64,000 nucleotides of DNA from Timema cristinae (Eukaryota; Arthropoda; Insecta; Phasmatodea; Timematidae): the NCBI GenBank assembly GCA_039000515.1, contig JBCFYV010000012.1, forward strand, positions 12,514,693-12,578,692. The letters are read 5' to 3'. The notes below the pieces were generated by a model that saw nothing but the letters and a program-made list of their open reading frames with translations, made no database searches and had not been told where the DNA came from. How positions within the stretch are numbered: the stretch's first letter is position 1; every line of letters starts with the position of its first letter. Position numbers and translations under genes: made by a program. Of this stretch, positions 26,385 through 37,091 are shown piece after piece.

Positions 26385-27112
26385 CCATTAATGTTTCACC
26401 TGGGGCCCCGGGGTCAGTTTTTTATTCAAGCCATATATTTTCCATACGCTTGCTAGGCTGTCGTAGTTCTAGCCTTATAATAATTATCAAAGATGGGAAA
26501 GGGCACAAACCCGCCCCAGCGTTAATTATCTGAAAAAGGGTAAACCACATTTTAAAAACAAAAAATTTTTTTTGGCCATGTGGGAGTCGAACGCGGGCCC
26601 TTAGCTAGTAGCGACATATCTGACGGGGTAAACTTGTGGGTTTTCTTTCTTAATTTATTATCTTAAATTTCCCCTTAACAAAAAATCATAAATATTTTTA
26701 AATTTTTTCCCAAAATAGTTAGTATTAAAAATACGTTTTAAAGGTGGAAGGGAAAGGGGATGAAAAAAAGGCCAGTGTTTTTGGAGTTTTAATGGAAAAA
26801 AAAAAAATTTTTTTCCAAAAAAAAATAAATTTTTGTTCAGTACAAACACAGAAATTATTTTTTCACTTTCGATATCAAAAATTCCCGAATTTTTCAAGAG
26901 TGTGCTGTAAAAAACTAACCCAAATTTTAAAACCGAGAGAAAAAGTTGTGCTAAGTTCCAGAAACTTTGATGATATCAGGAAATGTTAGGGAACGTGTGA
27001 AAAACATTAAAATTATGTTTTTTTTCTGAAAAATATTTTATTTATTTTGGGGGAAAAATTTCTTTGCATTAAAAAAATTTCAAAAACACTGCGTCCCCCC
27101 CTTCCCTTTTAA
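26385..27112. repeat. Noisy SINE-C and fold-back MITE counterparts
   Basis: 26,385-26,636 is SINE-C on the minus strand, matching 31,443-31,690. 26,738-27,112 matches the palindromic MITE at 30,961-31,336. After it the sequence jumps straight to the counterpart of 30,227, omitting about 720 bp. Confidence 0.7.
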
Positions 27113-27983
27113 ATAACCCGGGGATGCGACGAGAAGAAAAAGCAGTCTGAAGAAAAACGAGAACAAAATTATTTACGGTGTTTTACAAGGGAAACTCGAC
27201 AGAGATTTCTTCGGCTAGGGTCCTCTTCCATTGTTCGGATCCACCCCAAAAGAGAGCGCACGCAGTGTTCCCGTCCCGTGTCTGTCCGCACACAATCCGG
27301 GACTACAAACTGCGGGCGGTCTATACAGAGAACAGGCGCTGGCCAGATAATTCTCCTCCGGCTGGGGGTGGATAAAGGGAGAGGGGGATGGGTGGAAAAA
27401 TTTTGAGGGGGCTTCGCCCGAAACTGGAGCTAGTAAATCGTCAGGGGAAAACCACCGCCACAACCCCATCAACCCTCTCCGATAAGAATGCTTTTGCTAC
27501 CTAATTCATGGCTTCACACAGAGAAACACACACAAGTACGATATGAGGAAACGGAGAGAGGCAGTAGAGAAAGAGTATTTGGGAGAATGAGGAAGGGGGA
27601 GGGGGTATTGTGGTGGGGATGAAAGGGTAGGGTAGGAAGAGAAGTTAAACGCGGGCCGCAAAACCCTTCCAGTCCTCTAGCGTTTGTTTTATCTCCTGGT
27701 CTTCATAATTGTTTCTCCATCAACTATGAATGAGACAGGTGGATGGATAGACAGAGAAGAAAGGGGGGTCATAAAGGGACAGAGGACGGTGGAATAAAAA
27801 GGGGGAGGCGAGGAAGATTAGTACCAGCCATTAAGTTTAGAAATGGCAAACATGTCCGCGAGATAGATAGGAAAACGCCAAAACGCGTCCACTTGATGGA
27901 TGGGAGTTCTCCTCCCCAACCCCCTTACACTCCATGGACAGGAAATTTCCACAGATTCGTTTTTTTTCCTGAGGAGGCTAGGA
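27113..27983. other. GC-richer block, noisy counterpart of 29,337-30,230
   Basis: It contains the same GC-richer sequence in reverse complement, including ACAGAGAACAGGCGCTGGCC and a GA-rich run near 27,550-27,630. It ends at GGCTAGGATATAAAA, where the clean contig begins. Several open frames cross it on both strands without recognisable products. Confidence 0.6.
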
Positions 27984-29236
27984 TATAAAAGGGGGGGGGG
28001 TTACTGAGGCTCAATGGGATGGAAATCCACACGAAAGTACGTTACTTATGGGTCTTATAGGAACCACACTAAATTTAGATTAAAACCACAAATTAATATG
28101 TATATAGGGTTCAAAGTTTAGGGTTTTTTTTAAATACGAAGCAAGGTCAAAGCAGAGCTAAAACACAAAATGAAATTTAAATATAATTTTTTGGTAACAA
28201 AACAATACTTTTAATTTCAAAATTATTCTTTAGGCTGGGATATAGGGTACGCGGGAAAAAAAAAATAAAGTTTTGCAAATTTTAAATCAAACCTTTTTTT
28301 GGGGAAAAAAAAATCAAAACTTTCTTGAATATCTGTCAAAAGTTTCCTGGAATTAATGACAACTTTTTCTTTTCATGTTAAAAGTTTGTCATCTAATGCT
28401 TGAGGGATATTTAAGAAAAATGTTGCTGTCACCATGAGAATAAATTAAATCTAAGTTTCTTAAGCGAAGCAAATTCTTTATTTTTTTCTGGCCAAACAAA
28501 TATGTTGCAAAAAATTTTCAAAAAACACTCGCCTTTTCTCGCGTGCCTACATCTTCACCTTAAAAATGCATCAGATAAAGAAAAAAGTTTTAAAAGAAAA
28601 CCAAAGTATTTTACAGTACACGATATTATTTTTTTGCCTCTTAATTTAACTTTATATATACTACGTTTAATGTATGAATTTATTCTTTAGCCGCTGTTAA
28701 AATACTTTCAAGTAACTGTTTTAAAATGATTAAAGTGAAATATGTCAAATTTAGTTAAATATTCAAAAATTTATAATAAAATAATGACGTTCTCTTCTTC
28801 TTCAAAGTGTTTCGAAGATTTAAGTTTTTTTGTGGGGGTTGATGTTGAAGTTGAAGTTGAAGGGAAGGAGATTTGGCTTTTGGTTATGACATTCCAAAGA
28901 TTCGAAAACACCTACAAATCATGTGATATGCAGCTGATTCTTTGAAAAGTAAGGGCAATATTCATAAAATAAAACTTTTTTTAGCACGGTGTTTAAATAA
29001 TCATTGAGCTATATGCTTAGCATAAAAATAAAAAATATAGTAAATAATGTTTTCAGTATTACCAGAAAAAGGTTGTATTTTCAAAAAGGTTGCGTTTGCG
29101 AAAATCGTAATTAGCTACAATTTTTTAATTTCCACAAACAAATTACCCCCAGCATTTCTAAAATTACTAAACGTAATTTTAATGCCACATTAAAAAAAAT
29201 TTCCTTTAATTTCAAAAAAAGGCAATAAAAATAAAA
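27984..29236. other. Noisy contig tail with no partner in the window
   Basis: This part extends past the clean contig's start, so it has no counterpart here. It holds a probable fold-back MITE at about 28,140-28,562: the 3' arm AAAACACTCGCC, then a decayed CTTCACC terminus and TTAA, matches the 3' arm at 31,290-31,336. No gene is supported. The open frames at 28,502-28,690 and 28,742-28,945 are in low-quality sequence. Confidence 0.5.
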
Positions 29237-29336
29237 NNNNNNNNNNNNNNNNNNNNNNNNNNNNNNNNNNNNNNNNNNNNNNNNNNNNNNNNNNNNNNNN
29301 NNNNNNNNNNNNNNNNNNNNNNNNNNNNNNNNNNNN
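29237..29336. other. Assembly gap, 100 N
   Basis: Second run of exactly 100 N. It marks the right boundary of the noisy contig and the start of the clean contig that repeats it in reverse. Confidence 0.99.
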
Positions 29337-30227
29337 TCCTACCTCCTCAGGAAAAAAAACAATCTTGGAATTTCCTGTCCAGGGATTTAAAGGGGGGTTT
29401 GGGGGAGGAGAACCCCCATCCTTTCAAGTGGACGCGTTTTGGCTTTTTCCCTAATCTATCTCCGGACTTTGTATTGCCATTTCTAAACTTAATGGCGGGT
29501 AAAATTTTCCCTCGCCCCCCCTTTTCATTCCACCGCCCCTCTGTCCCTTTATGACCCCCCTTTCTTTCTTTTTGTCTATCCCATCCACCTGTCTCATTCT
29601 ATTTGATGGAGAAACAATTATGATAGACCAGGAAAATAAAACAAACCCCTAGAACGGGAAGGGTTGGGGCGGCCCGCTTTTAACTTCTCTTCCTACCCGT
29701 CCCCTTTTCATCCTCACCACAATACCCCCCCCCCCCCTTCCTCTTTTCTCCCAAATACTCTTTCCCTATCTGCCTCCCCTCCTTTTCTCCTCATATCGTA
29801 CTTGTGTGTGTTTCTCTGTGGAAGCCATGGGAAATTAAAGGGACATAGACATGCTTATCGGAGAGGGGTTTATGGTGGTTGTGGCGGTGGTTCCCCTGAC
29901 ATTTACTAGCTCAAAAGTTTCGGGGGAAGCCCCGTCAAAATATTTCCACCCCATCCCCCCTCCCCTTTTTCCACCACCAAACCCCGGAGGAGAATTATCT
30001 GGCCAGCGCCTGTTCTCTGTATAGGACCGCCCGCAGTTTGTATGGTCCCGGATTGTGTGCGGACAGACACGGACGACGGGAACACTGCGTGCGCTCTCTT
30101 TTGGGTTGGATCCGAACAATGGAAGAGGGACCCTAGCCGAAGAAATCTCTGTCGAGATTTCCTTGTAAACACCAGTAAATAATTCGTTCTCGTTTGCTTC
30201 AGACTGCTTTTTCTCTTCTCGTCGCAG
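29337..30227. other. GC-richer unassigned block
   Basis: It is noticeably richer in G and C than the rest of the window, with C-rich and CT-rich tracts on the plus strand (29,690-29,800). On the minus strand the noisy partner shows TATAAAA (27,984) just upstream of this block. That arrangement would suit a promoter or element terminus, but I see no confirmed coding frame and cannot identify a family. Confidence 0.35.
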
Positions 30228-30332
30228 TACCCATTAGATGAGTGTAGAAATGTTCACTATAATATTAAAATTTTATGAATTTTCATCTTCTCGCCGCAGT
30301 GTCCATTAGATGGCTGTAAAAATGTTGTCTAC
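30213..30332 (+). repeat. Direct repeat pair, about 40 bp each
   Basis: CTTCTCGTCGCAGTACCCAT (30,215 on) and CTTCTCGCCGCAGTGTCCAT (about 30,288 on) are followed by the related segments TAGATGAGTGTAGAAATGTT and TAGATGGCTGTAAAAATGTT. The units are about 75 bp apart. They lie at the left edge of the roughly 720-bp segment missing from the noisy copy. Confidence 0.75.
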
Positions 30333-30458
30333 TATTTTATTATGAAGTACAAGTAGAGTTGTAAATCTTTATGCTTACATATAACCATACTACTTAGTAA
30401 TATATATAATAAAATTCATTATTTGTTTACTTAACTGCTGATTGATACAGAGAGAGTG

Positions 30459-30908
30459 GCTTGAGGTGAGGATGCAGAACACGTGAGAGAATGTCAGTGT
30501 TTATAGCAAAACTTATTTTGTTCAAAATAAATAAAATTTATAATATTAGTTAAATTCATTTAATTTTAGTAAGGAGAAGTAAGAATGAGAATTATAAGGA
30601 ACGTACTTGGTAGAATGACAATTTAGTTTACTAAAAATATAGAGATAACTTTTCTTGACATGGTGAGTATTTGTCATGAGCATATTGTCATTATCAAACA
30701 AACATTTTAAATAAAGAGAAGAAGTTTTCATTAAATTCCAGGTCACCTTTGAGAGATAATCAAGATCTTTTGATATCGCCATGTGAAGAAAATTAAATTC
30801 AATGTTGACATGAAATATATATTTGATTTATTAGGCCAAAATAAATTTTAATTTAAAAAAAGTAAAAAACTCTGACCTTGTATTGTATTCCTTGCATCCC
30901 CACCTTGA
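30459..30908. mobile_element. Fold-back MITE, diverged copy
   Basis: The left end CTTGAGGTGAGGATGCA and the right end TGCATCCCCACCTTGAAG are inverted repeats. The interior CTTTTGATATCGCCATGTGAAG matches 31,198-31,225 of the better copy. The TTAA at each end has decayed to TTGA. It has no coding capacity. Confidence 0.65.
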
Positions 30909-30960
30909 AGTACCAGAGTGCTGAGACGTGTTGAAGATGTACAGAAATACCAGGTTATTT

Positions 30961-31336
30961 AAGGTGGAATGGAAGGGACGCGAGTGTTTTTGCAATTTTT
31001 ATGGCAAAGAAATATTTCCCCAAAATAAATAAAATATTGCTTCAGTACAAACATAGATCTTAATGTTTTTCACACGGTGACCTAACATTTCTCTGATATC
31101 TATCAAAGGTGTTCTGGAACTTAGCGACAACTTTTTCTCTTCGGTTTAAAAGTTTGTTAGATATTTACAGCACACTCTTGACAAATATTCAGGAACTTTT
31201 GATATCGAAATGTGAAGAAAATTAATTTCTGTGTTTGTACTGAAGCAATATTTTATTTATTTTGGCAAACAATTTTTTTTTTGCCATTAAAACTCCAAAA
31301 ACACTGGCCTTTTCTCATCCCCTTCCATTCCACCTT
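30961..31336. mobile_element. TTAA-flanked palindromic MITE
   Basis: Left terminus GGTGGAATGGAAGGG and right terminus CCCTTCCATTCCACC (with small differences) are each bounded by TTAA. The arms continue to pair for about 120 bases, including AATAAATAAAATATTGCTTC on one side and its complement on the other. About 60-130 bases of loop lie between. TTAA target duplications are known for piggyBac-like elements, but the termini do not otherwise prove that family. Related copies are at 12,922, 28,140 and 30,459. Confidence 0.8.
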
Positions 31337-31442
31337 AAGACGTATTTTAATATCTAACTATTTGGTTAAAATTTAATAATATTCATGATTTGTTGTTAAG
31401 GAGAAATTTAAGATTATACAATTAAGAAAGAATCCCACAAGT

Positions 31443-31690
31443 TAGCCCAGTCAGTAGTATGTCTGTCTACTGAGCTAAGGGTCCTGCGTTCGACTCCCAG
31501 CATGGCCAAACAATTTTTCGTTGGTGAAATGTGGGTTTACCCTTTCACAGTGATGAATTAACGGCTGGGGACTGGATGTTGTGCCTGTCCTAGTCTTAAG
31601 ATAGATTATTATAAGGCATATGAAGCTACGACAGCCTAGCAAGCGGTAGTGGAAAATATATGGCTTGAATAAAAAACTGACCCAGGCCAC
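31443..31690 (+). repeat. SINE-C, tRNA-derived
   Basis: It begins TAGCCCAGTCAGTAGTATG (A-box region), followed by CTGCGTTCGACTCCCAGCAT (B box and T-arm), then a body containing CACAGTGATGAATTAACGGC shared with 38,866-39,066. The body differs from SINE-A and SINE-B, and I do not see their common hairpin tail. Confidence 0.8.
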
Positions 31691-33589
31691 AGGCTGGAAA
31701 CATTAATGGATTTAAAAAAATAGTTTAAGCTAGAATAGATGTGAGGGCATCAACTTACTTTTAATAATATGTCTGTATGTGTTTCCTTATTATTTCGTTA
31801 TACCGCGTCTTGTTACCAGTTCTGACTAGAGCCACTTTAAGTACGTTATTAGATAGGGATGAGGATGATAGAACGTTTTGGAAATGTACCCACATATGTA
31901 GAAAAAAGAGTAAAAAATCATTTAGGAAATACTTCCCTCACTACACTCAAATGAAATTTGAGTTGAGATCTCCCCATAATCTTCAAACCAAATGTAATGT
32001 ATCTCTGTCTGACAGTTAATCCACGTGCATACCACAGATGTAACAATTTAATTATGTATTAAAATTGAATGAATTAAAAACTGATATAAATTATTTTAAT
32101 TGTTTTTCAAAAGTTAATTACTTCTGAAAACCAGATCACAAATGATCATTCAAAAAACTGTCAATATTTAGTTTTTTGCATAATTGGAGCTTTTCAAAAC
32201 AAATGTATGAGTTTATTCTATGTCTATACGTGGATTGGTTTATTGAATTTAGTATAATTTGCTCGACTTAACTTTATAATCTATTTTGTCCATTATAAAT
32301 AAAAAAATATTAATGACATTTTTGTATTTTGTAAAAAGCAATCAACTAATTTAATCTTTTGATTTTTCAATGTATGAGGTAGCCAATATTTGCGCAATAT
32401 TCCTCGCTATTTTCTTTTTGTACACGCAACAAAATTAAGTATATAATTCCATTAAAATGAATAGCAATTTATATTTTTAATATTTCAAACACATTGGGTG
32501 ATTTTGTTTTTATTTGGAAACAAATTTAATAAATTTGTGTATGTACGTTTTCTATGAATGACGTTTATTTATTTCATAAACGAGTGGCGTTGAAGTAAAT
32601 TAGGATAGTGGATTACAATTTATTAAATACTGCTCACTCTATACGTACTGTATGTGCGTACTTGATCCTAAAATAAGCACACACACACACCACTGGCTTC
32701 AAGTATTAAATTTAAGCTCGCATTGGCAAAGCGCCTGGAATGACGGACATTTGCCATGTTTTAAATGTAATCTTTATCGAGCTGTACGTAATAAATCCCA
32801 GATAAACTACAACAAAAAGTGATGTGATCTAGGGTGGTAAGGGGGTTTGAGAGAGGGGCAGGAGGGACTTGAGGGAAGGATAGGAGGGTGTGTGTATGTT
32901 TAAAAGGGGTGTGTGTGTAATGTTTGGCGTCCATCCAGTGCAATGTTCGGATTGGCCTATAAACGAGAACACCCATGGCTTATTTTACAGCGCCAGACTA
33001 AAACAGTTATTAGGGCTAAATCAGTGATTATAGATACGACCAAAACAGAGATATGCTCAAGTAGTTTTTTACAGTATTTAACGTTCACTTTCTATACACA
33101 CTGATTATATTTATCATACTAATGGATACAAATTAAATAGGCCTGGGAAGGTAACGTCTAGATAGATACTAGTTGAATTTAAAGAATGATCAATTTACTT
33201 TAAATACCCCAAGTTTCTTAGAATAGACATATTTGAAACCGATTAAAAGCTGCTAGATCTACTTACACTTATTCATACATCAAGTCTTGTGAGTTGCATC
33301 AAACCCTTTTGATATATATAATACAAAGAAATAACACATATAAGTACGGTAGAATGTCATCAATATAGACCGTGAAAAATATGTTTGTATTTTCTAAAAT
33401 ATTTGACTAAAGTCCTTTTGTGAGAAGAACATTTTTTTAAATTGTTTATAACTCCATTAAAGCTACCATAAATTAAAATAGATAATTATAGACTCTCATG
33501 TTTTTTTACATACGGTTTTACTGCCCGTTCAAGAAATCTGAAAATTATGCACACTAAACAGTAAGGTGATGAAAGGTAATTTAGACGAA
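31691..33589. other. Unassigned sequence
   Basis: AT-rich, with CA-repeat tracts (32,681-32,692, and GT on the plus strand at 32,888-32,918) but no element boundaries or recognised products. The open frames at 31,777-32,019 and 32,761-33,104 show nothing familiar. Confidence 0.45.
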
Positions 33590-33745
33590 ATGCACCCACA
33601 TTTGCGTGGGTGAGAAATTATTTACTAAAATTACCCTCAGTACAACATTCTGGTATTTAATATCCGGTATCATAAAATAATCCATCCTTATATTGTGAGG
33701 GTAGATCATGTGACCATTTAGGAGGCCATTCTAACCACTGATCTA
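33590..33745 (-). repeat. SINE-B relic
   Basis: The minus strand shows remnants of the SINE-B body (TGAGGGTAATTTTAG and TTTCTCACCCACGCAAATG) and a damaged head. There is no intact B box. Confidence 0.45.
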
Positions 33746-33773
33746 CAAGAATGTGAATAACTAGAGTAGGTAG

Positions 33774-35690
33774 GGGCCCAAATCTCGTCCCTTAGTCAAT
33801 TTTCGTACTTGAGGACCGAATTAATTGAAGTAAGAGCTCCAAAATTTGACATAAACTTCTTTAACTATCCCTTTACCTGGAAACCAAGCCACATCAACTG
33901 ATAATCAATGGTTAGTACATACAAAATTTATTTCAAAAATACATACTTTTGGAAATACCAAAAGAGGTATAGCAAAACTCAAAAATAATATTAAGTTTAT
34001 TTAAAAAAAAACCTGATCATTATTTTATAAGATGAGCGTTTAGCATTCCAAGCAATTAATACAAATAAATTTAACATAGTTTTTGGAGCCGGAGGATGTT
34101 TTTTGAATCATGTGAAACATTTATATAGTGGATCAATATTTCACCATGTCTATCTGAGGATTAATTTTCCCACAAATTGCACACTCAACATATTCCATCA
34201 TCCTCCTTATCTTTTTCTTTCTTCAGTTGAGTCGTCATATTGAATGTCCTCAGTGTCGTTTCTGACTTTGGTATTTCTGGAGGATGGTTTCACGTTTGGG
34301 CAGCAAAAGTTTTTTCTTATATGGAGTATTTTTCTTTGCAGAGGCTTCTTCAGGTTTTCTTTTATGGGGAGAGGATGTAATAAGGGTTGCTGAACCTCTT
34401 CGAACAGATGTTGTTGGCTGGATCACTGGAACTTGTATGATGTCTTTAGGACTGACTGTGGACTGCTGGTCCTCGGACTTCTTTTTTGTTGACGGTTGGT
34501 CAGCATGACAGGTAATGGGTAACCTTATTGATAATTGGTTAGGGACTGAGAATGCCTAAGAAAATACTCAGTGCCAAACACATTTGGATTCAAAGGAATG
34601 ATCCTGTTTTGAGAAATCTATTGAAAGAAGTTTTCATGTCTGCAGCACCTCATCCGCTTCAATGAACACAGTCCAGCTAGCTGGATATTGCTAACTATGC
34701 GACCAGGATAGTTACGCAGCTAAATTTCAATTTCTTTATCATAAAAACACCTGAAAGGAAACCTAAATGCAACATAAAATGGTTGAGTTTTCGCTGTTGA
34801 ATAGGGAATCGGGGCAAACACAAAATTGAAACAAAATTCTCACGTCCAGCATCCATGACGTTGATGTTAGGTGTGTACGAATAATGTATGTCTAAAATTA
34901 AAACAACAGGATATTCTTTTAATGTCTTTGAAGTCAGAAAAATATGTTGAATACTCAGACTCAAGAACTTCTCCGATAATGTCTTAATATGTGCCGTAAT
35001 CTTTCAATGTGAGGCCATAAAAAATATTCTCCATTTCAATACTATTCCCAACCAGTAAATCCGGTCAATCTGGTGTCAGAACGGTTTTCGTTCTATTCGC
35101 TTTTCAACTAACTCATCTAACTCAAGCCTTCTCCTTTTTTAACATAATATTTCATATTTTCCCTAAGAACACTGTACAGCTTGCTGGTTTATTTATTTAA
35201 CTTCTTATTGTGCATTGTTGTATCAATCGTTATTTACTTTGAATCTTTATCCCACTTTTCTGGCATCCCTTCTGAAAATCAAAACAAAACAAACACTGAA
35301 GATATGATTTCCTAATTTCATCTAGGGGACGAAATTAGGAACATGAAGGGGGACAAAATTAGGAACAATACTCACACTAACATGGTGACTTCTATTTTTT
35401 CAACAAGGGATATTTTGGCACACAGCTCACAAACCTTTCTATTGACAACGTACCCAAGCCAATGACATGCATAAAATATAAAAACTACGCTTACACTAGG
35501 CATAAATGACTACTAATAATGACATTGCAAGAAATCACCTTACCAAGAAAACGATAAATATTCGTAAAACAAAAACAGATCTTATTGGATCAGTAAACGT
35601 TCACAAATGTCTCTGACTTTAGCGTTCATATTGGTAGAATTGAGAAACCAAAGAGGACTAAATTAGGCTCATGGATGAAATTTGGGCCCC
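33774..35690 (-). mobile_element. Pogo-type (DDE_1) DNA transposon with TIRs
   Basis: The ends are inverted: TA-GGGGCCCAAAT at 33,772-33,784 and ATTTGGGCCCC-TA at 35,680-35,692. Partial similarity continues inward for roughly 30 bases. A TA on both sides fits the TA target duplication of the Tc1/mariner/pogo superfamily. The right subterminal region has three related words, including GGGGACAAAATTAGGAACA and GGGGACGAAATTAGGAACA at 35,322-35,368. The interior carries a broken transposase on the minus strand. At 1,917 bp it is about the length of a pogo-like element with one transposase gene. Confidence 0.8.
34240..35000 (-). pseudogene. Decayed pogo/Tigger-like DDE transposase
   Basis: This is the catalytic and C-terminal part of a cut-and-paste transposase. 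In order along the minus strand I see VLILDIHYSYTPN (about 34,870-34,910, the second-aspartate LDxHxSH motif of DDE_1), REN-VSILCLP, then in another frame KEIEIWLRNYPGRI (like the family's xExWLRxxPGR). Next come NPNVFGTEYFL and a lysine-rich tail with TLITSSPHKRKP (about 34,360-34,395). Several frameshifts and stops separate them, so no functional protein is made. The longest intact piece is 34,695-34,964. A CxxC motif may follow at about 34,180. Confidence 0.8.
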
Positions 35691-35693
35691 TAC

Positions 35694-36965
35694 TTGTACA
35701 TACAATTTTGTCATTGAATATATTAAAGAGATGCTTTCAAAATAGTCAATACAATATAGATAATTTTATAAATATATTTGTAATCATTACCCACTGTTAC
35801 ATATTAGTATTTGTATGCTATAATTTCATAGCTGTGGTATATACATTTATGCAGGATGAAAAGGGTGATTTTTAAAAATACAGACTGTACAATACATTTT
35901 TACAGACGATAATGTATACATGTATCATGTATAAAAAACAATCACAATTTCTAATAAAACTGTTATTAAAGTTTACTTCCTACTTACAACTGCACACGCT
36001 CCGGTTCAAACACAATTCTTGACCTTAAGGTTCAGAGATAAGCATTCACACATTAAAATAAAGTTTATTTAGACCGGTAGGGGTTTAGTTTTTATACCAA
36101 CGTAGTTATCAATTATTTCTGCAAATGAATCATGGTACATTTATTCTATTTAATACTCTAATTAAACCCTACCAAATCATACTGAGTTGTTAATAGCCTA
36201 TATAGTATACTATTCAAAAGGTTCAAATTACAGACACATTATATTGATATTAACTCTTTTTTTGTGCACAGCCTAGAATTAATAAAATCAAGTATATACT
36301 ATAAATGCTGTTTATTTTATAAGTGTTTGGTACTGCTTTGTCTTACACTAGGTTAAATATGCATAAAAAAAGTGCCTTTTTTTATGAGATTCACTAACAT
36401 TCTTTTCAGGAGAGGATTAGAAACCCACCCTCAGCTGATACTTTCAGGATTCGAAACATGTCAAATCCTTTTCCATTGTTAACAAGGAGTAAAAATATCT
36501 TCAACCCTTTTGGTCTTAGTTTATTTAAAATAACATGTGAGGGTATAAATAAGTATTTATCTTAATATTCAGTATATTTGAAATTATTTTTAAAGCTAAT
36601 TTATAATAAATTTTTATTATATTATAAGGATGTATAATAAAAAAATTCATTAATTGTGCGACGCAAGACATAATAGAAAAAGTAATATTTGTAATACTAT
36701 TTTCTATATTCCCTTATTTGTTTTGTAACTATATACATGTCATATGATCAGATAATAAAACTAAAGGGAAATGAGTTAATCAAATAAATCAAAATTTGTT
36801 TCATGTTAATTATTATCTTAGTTTTATATTATACTAATGATGTATTCATTATATGGGTTAAGATAAGAAAAAGTTAATTACAACTGTTCTTTATGATTTG
36901 TTGACACGTGTTTTTATGCTGTAATAACATACTTAGCTTAGTATTATTCTAGTTTTAAGAAAGTT
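35694..36965. other. AT-rich unassigned sequence
   Basis: A possible SINE-B relic on the minus strand (CTGAGGGTGGGTTTCTAATC) lies at about 36,395-36,480. Otherwise featureless. Confidence 0.45.
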
Positions 36966-37022
<57 letters not shown>

Positions 37023-37091
37023 TAAATAAATATAATATATATATATAAATATATATGTATAAATATATATAAATATATATATATATATATT
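36966..37091. repeat. (AT)n tracts
   Basis: A long AT run at about 36,968-37,016 and interrupted AT runs to 37,091, separated by AATAAATAAA. The noisy copy at about 21,215-21,330 has the same block with altered run lengths. Confidence 0.92.

Larger units (their letters stand above)
13551..27983. repeat. Inverted noisy duplicate of 29,337-45,090
   Basis: Landmarks run in exact reverse order and orientation against the clean sequence. The start pairs with about 45,090, the SINE-A copies with 43,622 and 42,811, the mosaic repeat with 40,450-44,330, a SINE-A with 39,358, the SINE-B/SINE-C pair with 38,598-39,066, (AT)n with 36,970-37,090, the pogo element with 33,774-35,690, and the end with 29,337. 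The noisy copy shows expanded A, T, G and C runs and frequent indels, typical of unpolished long-read consensus. All open frames inside it should be ignored. It lacks about 720 bp of the clean copy. Confidence 0.93.

Noticed and set aside
27178..27472. Frames on both strands in the GC-richer block
   Set aside because: They are in the noisy copy; the clean counterpart at 29,835-30,172 gives different lengths and frames and no domain.
13551..27983. Natural giant palindrome as the primary reading
   Set aside because: It is kept only as an alternative: the exact 100-N borders and homopolymer-type errors in one arm fit a duplicate unpolished contig better.
31475..31690. 71-codon minus-strand frame ending in a GSRTQDP-like string
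   Set aside because: That string is the antisense of a tRNA-like B box in SINE-C, a well-known spurious translation of tRNA-derived repeats.
34284..34508. 74-codon plus-strand open frame
   Set aside because: It is the antisense of the lysine-rich transposase tail, which reads sensibly on the minus strand.
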